A stretch of 64,000 nt of DNA from CAZVCG01 sp964626265 (lineage in GTDB: Bacteria > Pseudomonadota > Alphaproteobacteria > UBA9219): assembly GCA_964626265.1 (NCBI GenBank), contig CAZVCG010000003.1, positions 20,024-84,023 of the forward strand. The letters are read 5' to 3'. The position numbers and the translations under genes are program-made. Numbering within the stretch: the stretch's first letter is position 1; every line of letters begins with the position of its first letter. Positions 1 to 7,875 of this stretch are shown here, piece by piece. Under the pieces are notes generated by a model. It had not been told where the DNA came from. It saw only the letters and a program-made list of their open reading frames with translations, and did no database searches.

Positions 1-46
1 TGGCTGCGTACGGTAAGGCTTAGGAAAACAGCGCGAATGAAAAATG

Positions 47-70
47 GCCATCTTAACGATGGCTTTTTTT
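47..70 (+). terminator. Rho-independent terminator of a gene left of the window
   Basis: A 6-bp stem (GCCATC at 47-52, GATGGC at 58-63) is followed by seven T. It would end a + strand transcript entering from the left edge. One frame at the edge reads AAYGKA and stops at 21-23, so the tail of an unidentified upstream gene may lie there; that part is a guess. Confidence 0.7.
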
Positions 71-113
71 CTTATATATGGCTCTTATATATGGCTCATA
101 TCTTTCATATCTA

Positions 114-190
114 TGGTCGGGATGGCGGGATTTGAACCCGCGACCCCCAGTCCCCCAGACTGATGCGCTACCAGGCTGCGCTACATCCCG
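114..190 (-). tRNA. tRNA-Pro (anticodon GGG)
   Basis: Read on the - strand this 77-nt segment folds as a cloverleaf. The 7-bp acceptor stem is CGGGATG/CATCCCG with discriminator A and an encoded CCA (114-116). The D arm contains AGCGCAGCCTGGTAGCGC, and the anticodon stem-loop has T33 followed by GGG. The T arm contains GGTTCAAATCC. The GGG anticodon decodes proline CCC. The D-arm sequence is typical of bacterial tRNA-Pro. Confidence 0.95.
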
Positions 191-444
191 ACACTTGAGA
201 GCCGCACTATATCATCCCCGCGCCCCAAAGCAATCTTGCGCATGATGGTTAACGTCATCTATGGGTTAAAGGGCGTGCCTCACATTTTAAGATACGCTTT
301 TTATTCTGAAAAAGCGCATCACAACCCGCCATGGGCCCTATTTGAGTGCATCGCTAATATCATTTCCGGCGAATAATTATGTTTCGGCTGCCCGGCTTTT
401 TATGCAAGAATACCACAGTTTGTTCTCTTGGGGAGTATTCAAGA

Positions 445-669
445 ATGGCGTTTATCGCTCAAAAATATTTACCTGTTGGCTCCCTGTTTCCGGGATCGGC
501 ATCGGAATTGACAGAACCCGATTTTACAATGCCAACAGGTCTGCTCGGCCATGAAGAGACAAAAAAAGGAAAAAGGCCCGAACCCGATCCCGTGAGAGAA
601 GAACAGCTTGAACGCTGGATGAACAGCGTCAAACTGTTCATCCGTAATATCGACGTCAATTCGCTTTGA
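445..669 (+). CDS. Small hypothetical protein (74 aa)
   Basis: Short soluble protein with no recognised family. The start at 445 is chosen because GGGAG (431-435) sits nine bases upstream; an upstream in-frame ATG at 379 has no such site. The middle is charged (a run rich in K, E, R and P), and the C-terminal third could form an amphipathic helix (motif QLERWMNSVKLFI). There is no signal peptide or membrane segment. It converges with the merR-type gene, 30 bp between the two stops. It could be a non-coding frame; the ribosome-binding site is the main support. Confidence 0.45.
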   Translation: MAFIAQKYLPVGSLFPGSASELTEPDFTMPTGLLGHEETKKGKRPEPDPVREEQLERWMNSVKLFIRNIDVNSL

Positions 670-699
670 TCGGATAATGCGCTTTCATAAACGCGGCAA

Positions 700-1197
700 T
701 TAAACGCCCGTCTGGCGCAAAAGTTCGCGCAGCGACTTCAGTTCCGTCAGGACATTCTCTATTTCGCGGCGGGCACTGGCAGGCAATCCCAGCTTTTGCA
801 CAGGATCAATGCCCGGAAGGCTTGCCGCTTCCGATGGAGCGCGGGCATTTTCAGGCATCGCCGATGGCCTCACCAACGGCGCACGGCCGTTTTCCTTCAA
901 AAGCTTCTGTACGCCACGGATCGTGAACCCCTGATTGTAGAGCAGGTCCTTAATACTTGTCAGTAAATCCACGTCCTCCGGGCGGTAATAGCGCCGCCCG
1001 CCGCCGCGTTTCAGCGGTCGAACTTGCTGAAACTTGCTTTCCCAGAAGCGCAAAACGTGCTGCGGAACGTCGAGGTTTGAGGCAACCTCACTGATGGTGC
1101 GGAAAGCTCCCGGCGCTTTCATTTCCTTGATATCCATGCGACGCGCGGTATCGAGGAGCGACGTTTGCTGTTGGCTGGAAGAATAATCTCCGCTCAT
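700..1197 (-). CDS. MerR-family transcriptional regulator
   Basis: DNA-binding regulator of 165 aa. A winged helix of the MerR type spans about residues 33-100: FRTISEVASNLDVPQHVLRF is the recognition region, followed by GGGRRYYRPEDVDLL. The C-terminal part is short and has no cysteine pattern for metal binding, so no ligand can be assigned. It lies 3 bp downstream of ihfA in the same direction. The ihfA-merR order is common in Alphaproteobacteria, usually behind plsX and fabH, but those two genes are not present here upstream of ihfA. Target genes are unknown. Confidence 0.85.
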   Translation of the reverse strand: MSGDYSSSQQQTSLLDTARRMDIKEMKAPGAFRTISEVASNLDVPQHVLRFWESKFQQVRPLKRGGGRRYYRPEDVDLLTSIKDLLYNQGFTIRGVQKLLKENGRAPLVRPSAMPENARAPSEAASLPGIDPVQKLGLPASARREIENVLTELKSLRELLRQTGV

Positions 1198-1200
1198 GCC

Positions 1201-1524
1201 TTAACCCTCTTGTTGCGTGGAAACGCCTTTTTGCGCGTGGTTGATTTTGTCTTTGAGGACGTGGCTGGCGCGAAAAACCAAAACGCGGCGCGGCAAAATC
1301 GGCACCTCTTCACCGGTCTTGGGATTGCGTCCTATGCGCTGCGCTTTGTTGCGCACCTGAAAACTCCCGAAAGACGACAGTTTGACCATTTCGTCTTTAA
1401 TGAGAGCCTGGCTGATTTCCTCAAGGATCACGTCAACCAGTTGGGCGGAATCGTTGCGCGAAAGGCCAACCTCTTGATAGACGGCTTCGGCGAGCTGGGC
1501 GCGGGTCACGGTTGTTTCGGTCAT
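1201..1524 (-). CDS. ihfA: Integration host factor subunit alpha
   Basis: Nucleoid-associated DNA-bending protein of 107 aa, expected to pair with IHF beta (not in this window). It has the HU/IHF fold: N-terminal helices (VTRAQLAEAVYQEVGLSRND), then the arm with the conserved GRNPKTGEEVPI segment carrying the proline that intercalates into the minor groove. The length and the KLSSFGSFQVR motif fit IHF alpha rather than HU. It is followed at once by the MerR regulator, probably as one transcript. The 386 bp upstream carry no gene and hold a palindromic element and a terminator. Confidence 0.92.
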   Translation of the reverse strand: MTETTVTRAQLAEAVYQEVGLSRNDSAQLVDVILEEISQALIKDEMVKLSSFGSFQVRNKAQRIGRNPKTGEEVPILPRRVLVFRASHVLKDKINHAQKGVSTQQEG

Positions 1525-1700
1525 CGGCTCTTAGGGGCTTGTTGTTAAAGGTGAATCAAACCCTAACGCCTTCAGGCCGAATCGTCAAAGAGAAAGAGCG
1601 GGATGCGGGAGGAGGTTTAAACGGCGCGTTAAAAGGTCCAGCTATCCGTCAATAAAAGAAACAGGAGCAAAAAACCGCGGTGTAATCATGTTGGAAACCG

Positions 1701-1838
1701 AAAGGATTAGAGCGAGCCGAAAATCGAGGGTTTCGAGAACCGGAGCGCAGCGTACTTAACGTACGTGAACACGCCGCGAAGCGCACCGGACTTGATCCGG
1801 GGGCAGAAAAACTCGATTTGCAGGCCGTATAATCCTTT
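1701..1838. repeat. 138-nt nested palindromic element, possible structured RNA
   Basis: Three nested pairs of arms enclose one another. AAAGGATTA (1701-1709) pairs with TAATCCTTT (1830-1838). AAATCGAG (1721-1728) pairs with CTCGATTT (1812-1819). CCGGAGCGC (1740-1748) pairs with GCGCACCGG (1781-1789) with one mismatch. The centre holds GTACTTAACGTAC. The element fills most of the gene-free stretch between ihfA (start 1524) and the pilin terminator; I see nothing else in 1525-1700. It could be a dispersed repeat or a structured RNA. I recall similar sequence in other alphaproteobacterial intergenic regions but cannot verify that here. Confidence 0.65.
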
Positions 1839-1854
1839 TGGATGACAAAAAAAA

Positions 1855-1892
1855 CGCGCCGGTCACAGGAGGTGTGACCGGCGCGCTTTTTT
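1855..1892 (-). terminator. Bidirectional terminator downstream of the pilin gene
   Basis: A perfect 13-bp stem (CGCGCCGGTCACA at 1855-1867, its complement at 1873-1885) with loop GGAGG. It has an A-run on the left and a T-run on the right, so it can work in both directions. It lies 19 bp past the stop of the Flp pilin gene. Confidence 0.85.
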
Positions 1893-1910
1893 GTACTTAG
1901 TTAGTGAGTA

Positions 1911-2072
1911 TTACGAGGTTCTCAAGCTATCATGCACCGTCTGGAAGACCGCGCGCAATTGCGGGCCCAACATCAACAGAACGGCAACGATCGCTACCGA
2001 AATAAGCGAGGCGATCAAACCATACTCAATCGCCGTAGCGCCTTCTTCCTCTCTCATAAAACGAATTAACAT
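1911..2072 (-). CDS. Flp/Fap-type pilin subunit
   Basis: Small prepilin of 53 aa, the structural subunit of Flp (Tad) type IVb pili at the inner membrane and cell surface. After a short charged leader (MLIRFMREEEG) comes ATAIEYGLIASL, the class motif: cleavage after Gly with Glu and Tyr at positions 5 and 6. A single hydrophobic helix follows. The start at 2072 is set by GGAGAAGG directly upstream; a longer frame to 2108 lacks this. It stands alone, with no tad/cpa assembly genes adjacent, so the machinery must be elsewhere. A CtrA-type site lies 71-85 bp upstream. Confidence 0.9.
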   Translation of the reverse strand: MLIRFMREEEGATAIEYGLIASLISVAIVAVLLMLGPQLRAVFQTVHDSLRTS

Positions 2073-2142
2073 GACCTTCTCCTTGCTTGTGAAACGGTGA
2101 CACCCCAATGGCGTTCAATGAGCTCATAATACCGAAAACATA

Positions 2143-2157
2143 TTAAACAACCGTTAA
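2143..2157 (-). promoter_or_regulatory. Candidate CtrA binding site upstream of the Flp pilin
   Basis: TTAA-N7-TTAA (2143-2146 and 2154-2157) matches the alphaproteobacterial CtrA consensus. It is 71-85 bp upstream of the pilin start codon. The surrounding sequence is AT-rich, which raises the chance of a random match. Confidence 0.5.
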
Positions 2158-2415
2158 GCTAAATCATTTTTATATAACTATATCAATGGGATAATATGTT
2201 TAATCTAGATCGGTATTGCGTGAAATTTCAAAATGCATTCGATCTACCCTATCTTTGTGCTGCAAATACAATGGGTTGAAAACGCATAAATTTTTAGAAA
2301 AATCCCCAAAGGCATACTAAAACATGCTGTCAATTGCCCGAATTCAGCCAAAAAAATATTTTTTGATGGACCAAAAATCTCAATAATTTTCTTCTAGAGG
2401 TTTCGTCCCCAATTA

Positions 2416-2430
2416 GAACAATATGGGAAC
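2416..2430. promoter_or_regulatory. Candidate LexA (SOS) box 1 upstream of mraZ
   Basis: GAAC-N7-GAAC, GAAC at 2416-2419 and 2427-2430. This is the alphaproteobacterial LexA consensus, as known from recA and lexA promoters in that class. It lies about 200 bp upstream of mraZ within the 561-bp AT-rich leader. Confidence 0.55.
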
Positions 2431-2440
2431 ATTGTGTTTT

Positions 2441-2455
2441 GTTCTTTTTATGTTC
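2441..2455. promoter_or_regulatory. Candidate LexA (SOS) box 2 upstream of mraZ
   Basis: GTTC-N7-GTTC, GTTC at 2441-2444 and 2452-2455. This is the same motif as box 1 in reverse orientation, 10 bp away. A possible promoter follows at once (TTGGAA at 2464-2469, TAATAC at 2485-2490, spacer 15), which is a weak match. Confidence 0.55.
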
Positions 2456-2536
2456 TTTTTTTATTGGAAAACCTTTATTTTTATTAATACAAAATCTTGT
2501 GGATTAACTGTTTTTCATGACTTATTCCCTTGATTC

Positions 2537-2570
2537 CCCATGGAAACCCATGGTATCCCATAGAGACCCA
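2537..2570 (-). promoter_or_regulatory. MraZ operator: four TGGG repeats with 10-bp period
   Basis: CCCA occurs at 2537, 2547, 2557 and 2567, that is, TGGG on the - strand with exact 10-bp spacing. A degenerate fifth unit (CCCT) is at 2527. MraZ of E. coli binds TGGGN direct repeats separated by five bases, which is the same period. The array ends 63 bp before the mraZ start codon and supports autoregulation of the division cluster. Confidence 0.8.
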
Positions 2571-2576
2571 AATAAT

Positions 2577-2610
2577 CCTAGGCCGCTCCTCGCAGGGCGG
2601 AATGCCTAGG
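2577..2610 (+). promoter_or_regulatory. Hairpin in the mraZ leader
   Basis: CCTAGGC (2577-2583) and GCCTAGG (2604-2610) form a 7-bp stem, with a smaller CCGC/GCGG pairing possible inside. It lies between the MraZ operator and the mraZ start at 2634 and has no T-run. The role is unknown. Confidence 0.45.
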
Positions 2611-2633
2611 TTGTTGATTTTTCGAGGAATAAC

Positions 2634-3116
2634 ATGGCCGTTTTTCTGTCCACCTTTGTCAACCGGATTGACAAAAAAGGACGGGTATCGGTTCCAGCGT
2701 CTTTCAGGGCGGTTCTGGGGCCAGATGCGCCAGGCATAGTCGTGTTCCGCTCCCTTCAGCACGAAGCCCTAGACGGATGCTCCGTTGCCCACCTCGAACT
2801 CCTCAGCCAAAGCCTTGAAAAACTTGATCTGGCACCCGAAACGTATGAGCTGATCGAAACCACCATCTTCGGCGGCTCCGTTCAGGTTCCTTTTGATGGT
2901 GAAGGGCGTATCGTCCTGCCCGCCCACCTCGCCTCAGCCGTCAGTATCGCGGACGAAGTCGCTTTTGTGGGCCGCCGCAAAACGTTCCAACTGTGGGATC
3001 CCTCCAAACTCGCCGCGCATGACGCCGCCGCCCGCTCCGCAGCCCGCGCCAAGGACATCTCGCTCAGCAAGATCATCGCGCAAGCCGCCAGCAAACTCGA
3101 AGAAGGGGCGTTCTGA
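2634..3116 (+). CDS. mraZ: Transcriptional regulator MraZ
   Basis: First gene of the dcw cluster, a ring-forming DNA-binding protein of 160 aa that represses its own operon in studied bacteria. Two SpoVT/AbrB-like half domains are visible, each with the family DxxxR pattern: RIDKKGRVSVP (about residues 12-22) and FDGEGRIVLP (about 84-93). The four TGGG repeats 63-97 bp upstream are its expected operator. The start is ATG 2634, preceded by CGAGGAATAAC. The stop overlaps the rsmH start by one base (TGATG), indicating translational coupling. Confidence 0.95.
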   Translation: MAVFLSTFVNRIDKKGRVSVPASFRAVLGPDAPGIVVFRSLQHEALDGCSVAHLELLSQSLEKLDLAPETYELIETTIFGGSVQVPFDGEGRIVLPAHLASAVSIADEVAFVGRRKTFQLWDPSKLAAHDAAARSAARAKDISLSKIIAQAASKLEEGAF

Positions 3117-4075
3117 TGACGCAAACGTCCCAACACATTCCCGTCATGTTGCGCGAAGTCATCACAGCCCTTCGGCCGAAAGACGATGGCGTTTATGTGG
3201 ACGGTACTTTCGGGCGCGGCGGATATACGCGCGCTTTGCTTACCGAAGCCAAAACGCATGTGTTTGGCATCGACCGCGATCCCGACGCTATCGAAGCCGG
3301 TCAGTCCATGGTGAAAGAATTCGCGCCGCGCCTGAAGCTTGTGCATGGCGCATTTGGCGATATGGATATTCTCCTCGCGCAAGAAAACGTGACAGCCGTT
3401 GACGGCGTCGCGCTCGATCTCGGCGTGTCGTCGCCGCAGCTCGACCAAGCAGAGCGCGGCTTTTCTTTCATGGAAGACGGCCCTCTCGACATGCGCATGG
3501 GCCGCGAAGGTCCTTCTGCGGCAGATGTCGTGAACGACGCCAGCGAACGCGACCTTGCCGACATGATCTTCAAGTACGGCGAGGAACGCTTCGCACGCCG
3601 TGTCGCCAAACGTGTTGTGGAGGCGCGCGAAAAAAGCCGCCTCGCCCGCACGCTGCAACTGGCCGAAATCGTCCGCAAGGCCGTCCCCCGCTCTTCCGAC
3701 GGCCTCGACCCTGCGACACGCACATTTCAAGCTTTACGCATCGTCGTTAACGACGAGATGGGCGAATTGAGCCGTGGCCTGTGCGCAGCCGAGCGATTGC
3801 TCAAGCCGCAAGGACGCCTTGCCGTCGTGTCGTTCCACTCGCTCGAAGATCGCCTCGTGAAAGACTTTATGCGGGAACGCAGTTCCGGCGCGTCCCTCGC
3901 TTCGCGTCACGTCCCCGCGAACGATCAACGCAAGGAACCGCCCTTCGTTCTCGTGACGCGCAAGCCGCAAACGCCGTCCGCCGACGAAACGGCTTCCAAT
4001 CCCCGCGCCCGTTCAGCCCGCCTCAGGGTTGCCGAACGCACCACCGCCCCGGCCCTCAGGGAGAATGTCGCATGA
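3116..4075 (+). CDS. rsmH: 16S rRNA (cytosine1402-N4)-methyltransferase RsmH
   Basis: Methylates N4 of C1402 in 16S rRNA using S-adenosylmethionine; formerly called MraW. The 319-aa length fits the family. SAM-binding sequence VDGTFGRGGYTRALL lies near residues 29-43, followed by FGIDRDPDAI. Later family blocks are GFSFMEDGPLDMRM, NDEMGEL and VVSFHSLEDRLVKDF. The C-terminal 40 residues are basic and Pro-rich. It overlaps mraZ by one base and ftsL by four bases (ATGA). Confidence 0.96.
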   Translation: MTQTSQHIPVMLREVITALRPKDDGVYVDGTFGRGGYTRALLTEAKTHVFGIDRDPDAIEAGQSMVKEFAPRLKLVHGAFGDMDILLAQENVTAVDGVALDLGVSSPQLDQAERGFSFMEDGPLDMRMGREGPSAADVVNDASERDLADMIFKYGEERFARRVAKRVVEAREKSRLARTLQLAEIVRKAVPRSSDGLDPATRTFQALRIVVNDEMGELSRGLCAAERLLKPQGRLAVVSFHSLEDRLVKDFMRERSSGASLASRHVPANDQRKEPPFVLVTRKPQTPSADETASNPRARSARLRVAERTTAPALRENVA

Positions 4076-4623
4076 CCCGCGTCTCGTCGATCCTGTTCTG
4101 GTTTGGTTTAACGCTCATCGTGAGTTTGGCGCTTTACGGCACCAGCAATCGCGTTCAGGAAATGGGTAAACAGCTGCGTTCGCTCAACGCCAAAATCGAG
4201 GCCGAACAAGCGAATATCCACGTCCTCAAAGCCGAATGGGTCTATCTCTCCAACCCCGCGCGCATCGAAGCGGCGGCGCGCAAATACCTCGCCATGCACC
4301 CCACCGCGATGAAGCAGATCGCCAAGCTTGAAGATCTGCCCGCCATTCTTCCCATACGCGAAGAAACAAACGCCGATGTGGACAACCAGCAGCGCAATAT
4401 TGTCGCTCCGCGTAAATCTCTTGCCGACCGCCCTGTTGCTTCTTACAAGCGCGGGGCTAAAGTGGCCGCTCAAAATGATACGACTCACGTCAATACGCAC
4501 ATGATCCTGACAGAAACCCGGGATACAGCCGCAATCGCGGTCTCGGCCGAGCCTCTGCCCGTGCACGACTCCAACTTTATGATGGCGGCCGACTCGATTC
4601 CATCCGCCAGTCCACCTCCATGA
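4072..4623 (+). CDS. ftsL: Cell division protein FtsL (long form)
   Basis: Bitopic division protein of 183 aa at the expected place between rsmH and ftsI. The start at 4072 overlaps the rsmH stop (ATGA). A membrane segment spans about residues 6-22. A periplasmic coiled coil follows (RVQEMGKQLRSLNAKIEAEQ) and ends in VYLSNPARIEAAARKYLAMH, the family signature. FtsL bridges FtsQ/FtsB and FtsI/FtsW. The region after residue 85 is a low-complexity tail of about 95 residues with no recognised domain. The stop overlaps the ftsI start by four bases. Confidence 0.85.
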   Translation: MTRVSSILFWFGLTLIVSLALYGTSNRVQEMGKQLRSLNAKIEAEQANIHVLKAEWVYLSNPARIEAAARKYLAMHPTAMKQIAKLEDLPAILPIREETNADVDNQQRNIVAPRKSLADRPVASYKRGAKVAAQNDTTHVNTHMILTETRDTAAIAVSAEPLPVHDSNFMMAADSIPSASPPP

Positions 4624-6440
4624 CAGGATGGCGTTCCCGAAGAAATCGCCGTGTCACGCGCCAGCCCAGCCTACCTGGCCTCTTGGATACGCCTGGACGC
4701 CAGCGCCTCCCCTCCCAGCCCGAACAAGCGCTTGAGCGCGCGCGCCTTCGCCTTGTCGTCGTTCTATTCATGTTCGGCTTGCTTTATGCCATCATCGGCT
4801 GTCGCGTAACGACGCTAACGCTTTTGAGCGACGCGCCGGAAACGCCAATATTAAACACTGCTTCGCGTGACGCGCCCGTCGTCGCTCGCGCTGATATCGT
4901 CGACCGGAACGGCACGGTATTGGCCACGTCGCTGCCGACAGTTTCTCTATGCGCCGACTCGCGCAAAGTCATCGACGCCGGCGAAGCTATCTCCAAATTG
5001 AGAACCGTACTGCCCGACATCGATATCAAGCGTCTGGACAGGGAGCTTCAAAGCGCGAAACGTTGCGCTCTGATCCGCAGACATCTCACGCCAAAACAGT
5101 ATTACGAAGTCAACAGGCTCGGCATCGCGGGCCTGGAATTCAGCCCAGACGAATCCCGCGTGTATCCCGCCGGACGGCTCACGGCGCATGTGACCGGCTA
5201 TACCGACATCGACAGCAACGGTATCGCGGGCATGGAAAAAAGCCTCAACAAGAGACTCCAGCAAACTCCCCAACCCGTGGCGTTATCGCTTGACCTGCGC
5301 CTGCAAACCATCCTTTACCGTGAGCTGTCCCAAGCCGTCAATGAGTTCAAAGCGCTAGGCGGCGCGGGAGTCATCATGGACTCCCGCACCGGCGAAATTC
5401 TCGCGCTTACATCATTGCCGGATTTCGATCCCCAGAAACCGGGAAACGCCGACGACAACGCAAAGTTCAACCGCGCGACTTTGGGCGTTTATGAAATGGG
5501 ATCGACGTTCAAGATCTTCACGGCGGCGCTGGGATTGGACACAAACGTCATTAAGCCTTCCGACCGTTTCGATACGACGAACCCCATCGAGGCGGGCCGC
5601 CAAACCATTCGCGATTTCCATCCGTCCAAGCGTCCCCTGAACGTAGCCGAAATCTTCATGGAGTCATCTAATATCGGCGCGGCGCGCATTGCGGAAAAAA
5701 TCGGCGCTTCACGTCAGCGCGCCTTTCTCGGCGACCTCGGATTGACCCAGAAATCGTCCATCGAATTGCCTGAAGTCGGCTTTCCCATCGTCCCGTCCTC
5801 ATCGAACTGGAACAACATCGCAACGATGACGGTAGCCTTCGGCCACGGTATCGCCGTCAACGCCGTGCAACTGGCGGCCGCCGTGGCCAGTATCGTGAAC
5901 GACGGCCAAAAGGTCAGGCCGACGTTGCTTAAACGCGAAAGTAAAGAAGAGGAGAACCTCGCAAAAGAGCGTGTCGTATCGTCCCGCACTTCCGCTCAAT
6001 TGCGCGCCCTCATGAGGCTTGTCGTCACGGACGGCACGGCGAAAGCCGCCGAAGTGCCGGGCTATATCGTCGCCGGCAAGACGGGAACCGCCGATAAGCT
6101 GACCAACGGCCAATATAACAAGAATGCGCGGCTTTCGTCGTTTATAGGGGTTTTCCCCGCCAACGCGCCGCGCTATCTTGTTTTCGCGATGTTGGACGAC
6201 CCTAAAGGCAACGCCAAAACTTATGGCTATGCCACGGGTGGCTGGACGGCGGCTCCTATTATCAGCCGCGTCGTCAGCCAAATGGGTCCCCTTCTCGATT
6301 TACCGCCCCAGGATCCGGATGTCTTGGCTGTTACGGAGCGTCAGCTATTACGCCCGCTTGGCGGGGAAGTTCTAACGACGTTGAAGTTGAACAAGGATAA
6401 TGAAGATTATGCTTCTGTCGAATCTAATAGGGCCCAATGA
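4620..6440 (+). CDS. ftsI: Peptidoglycan transpeptidase FtsI (PBP3)
   Basis: Septal D,D-transpeptidase of 606 aa. A basic cytoplasmic tail is followed by one membrane anchor (about residues 43-61) and a pedestal domain with RADIVDRNGTVLA. The penicillin-binding domain has all three active-site motifs: STFK with nucleophile Ser295, SSN at 349-351 and KTG at 487-489. The length and order match class B PBPs. It overlaps ftsL at the start and murE at the end, and works with FtsW further down the cluster. Confidence 0.96.
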   Translation: MTGWRSRRNRRVTRQPSLPGLLDTPGRQRLPSQPEQALERARLRLVVVLFMFGLLYAIIGCRVTTLTLLSDAPETPILNTASRDAPVVARADIVDRNGTVLATSLPTVSLCADSRKVIDAGEAISKLRTVLPDIDIKRLDRELQSAKRCALIRRHLTPKQYYEVNRLGIAGLEFSPDESRVYPAGRLTAHVTGYTDIDSNGIAGMEKSLNKRLQQTPQPVALSLDLRLQTILYRELSQAVNEFKALGGAGVIMDSRTGEILALTSLPDFDPQKPGNADDNAKFNRATLGVYEMGSTFKIFTAALGLDTNVIKPSDRFDTTNPIEAGRQTIRDFHPSKRPLNVAEIFMESSNIGAARIAEKIGASRQRAFLGDLGLTQKSSIELPEVGFPIVPSSSNWNNIATMTVAFGHGIAVNAVQLAAAVASIVNDGQKVRPTLLKRESKEEENLAKERVVSSRTSAQLRALMRLVVTDGTAKAAEVPGYIVAGKTGTADKLTNGQYNKNARLSSFIGVFPANAPRYLVFAMLDDPKGNAKTYGYATGGWTAAPIISRVVSQMGPLLDLPPQDPDVLAVTERQLLRPLGGEVLTTLKLNKDNEDYASVESNRAQ

Positions 6441-7869
6441 AGGCCTGAAACTTCATGGGAACGATGTCGATATAACCGGCCTGATAACCGACTCCCGCGC
6501 GACGAAAAGGGGCGATCTATTTATAGCCGTGCCCGGCACGAAACAGGACGGCCGGACATATATAAAGGACGCGCTGGATAAAGGCGCCGTCGCCGTGTTG
6601 GTTCCCGAGGGCACAAACGGACTTTCCGTTCCTTATATCACGACGCCCGATATCCGTTCGACAGTCGCAAACATCGCAGCAACCTTTTATCCTCGACAAC
6701 CGGAACACATCGCCGCCGTTACCGGCACCAGCGGCAAAACGTCCATTGCTCAATTCGCGCGGCAACTCTGGCAGAACAACGGCCATGTATCGGCAAGCGT
6801 TGGCACGCTCGGCCTCGTGACGGCCAAGGAAACGCGTTACGGCTCATTGACGACGCCAGATCCCATCACCCTGCACAAAACGCTCGACGAAGCTGCTGGC
6901 AACGGCATAACGCACCTTGCAATGGAAGCGTCAAGCCATGGGCTGGATCTGCATCGTCTTGATCGCGTCAACGTCCATGTCGGCGCATTCACCAATTTGT
7001 CGCGCGACCACCTCGATTACCATGAGGATATGGAATCCTATCTCGCCGCAAAACTGCGCCTGTTCACAGAGATAATGCCGGAAGGATCAACAGCGGTTCT
7101 CAACGCCGACGTTCCCGAATACGGCGTTCTCTCCATGGCCTGCAAAGATTGCCGTCATGCAATCATCGATTACGGCAAGAGAGCAAATTACATTCGTTTG
7201 AAAGATTACGAACTTCACCTCAATGGCCAGCTCCTCCGTTTTTCGGTGATAGGCAAAAATCATGAAATTCTGCTGCCCGTCGCCGGCGAATTCCAGGTTT
7301 GGAACAGCCTTTGCGCGCTGGGCATGGCGATTGGCAGCGGCGATCCCATCGATCAATCCGTCGCTTCCATGGAAAAGCTAACCGGTGTGCCCGGTCGTTT
7401 GGAACGCATAGGCGCGACGAAAAAAGGCGGAACGGTTTTCGTCGATTACGCCCACAAGCCCGGCGCGTTGGAAAACGTCCTGACGGCCATGCGCTCTCAT
7501 GTCGCCGCTCGCCCGGGCGGGCGGCTTTTCGTCGTGTTCGGTTGTGGCGGCAACCGCGACAAAGGCAAACGCCCCCAAATGGGGGAAATCGCCATCCGTC
7601 TGGCCGATGTCGTGATCGTTACCGACGACAACCCCCGTAACGAGGTTCCGACCGAGATTCGCAAGGACATCCTCGCGGGTTGCGCCCCGGGGCCGAATCT
7701 GCGCGAAATCGGGGATCGGGCTGAAGCCATTCAGACCGCCATTTCAGAACTCGAAGAAGGCGACGTTCTTGTCATTGCCGGCAAAGGCCATGAAACGGGC
7801 CAAATTGTCGGCGATAGGGTTTTGCCGTTCGACGACGCCGAAGTCGCGCGGCAAGCGCTGGGAAAGTAA
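6400..7869 (+). CDS. murE: UDP-MurNAc-L-Ala-D-Glu:meso-DAP ligase MurE
   Basis: Cytoplasmic ATP-dependent ligase that adds meso-diaminopimelate to the peptidoglycan stem. The P-loop GTSGKTS is near residues 109-115. The central domain carries TTPDPITLHKTL and MEASSHGLDLHRL. The C-terminal DNPRNE motif (about residues 413-418) marks specificity for meso-DAP rather than lysine. The start at 6400 lies inside ftsI (41-base overlap); ATG 6409 is an alternative three codons later. The DAP specificity agrees with dapA and dapL in this window. Confidence 0.96.
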   Translation: MKIMLLSNLIGPNEGLKLHGNDVDITGLITDSRATKRGDLFIAVPGTKQDGRTYIKDALDKGAVAVLVPEGTNGLSVPYITTPDIRSTVANIAATFYPRQPEHIAAVTGTSGKTSIAQFARQLWQNNGHVSASVGTLGLVTAKETRYGSLTTPDPITLHKTLDEAAGNGITHLAMEASSHGLDLHRLDRVNVHVGAFTNLSRDHLDYHEDMESYLAAKLRLFTEIMPEGSTAVLNADVPEYGVLSMACKDCRHAIIDYGKRANYIRLKDYELHLNGQLLRFSVIGKNHEILLPVAGEFQVWNSLCALGMAIGSGDPIDQSVASMEKLTGVPGRLERIGATKKGGTVFVDYAHKPGALENVLTAMRSHVAARPGGRLFVVFGCGGNRDKGKRPQMGEIAIRLADVVIVTDDNPRNEVPTEIRKDILAGCAPGPNLREIGDRAEAIQTAISELEEGDVLVIAGKGHETGQIVGDRVLPFDDAEVARQALGK

Positions 7870-7875
7870 CGACGC

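Noticed and set aside
1617..1635. Second CtrA site (TTAA ... TTAA) upstream of ihfA
   Set aside because: The spacer is eight bases, not seven.
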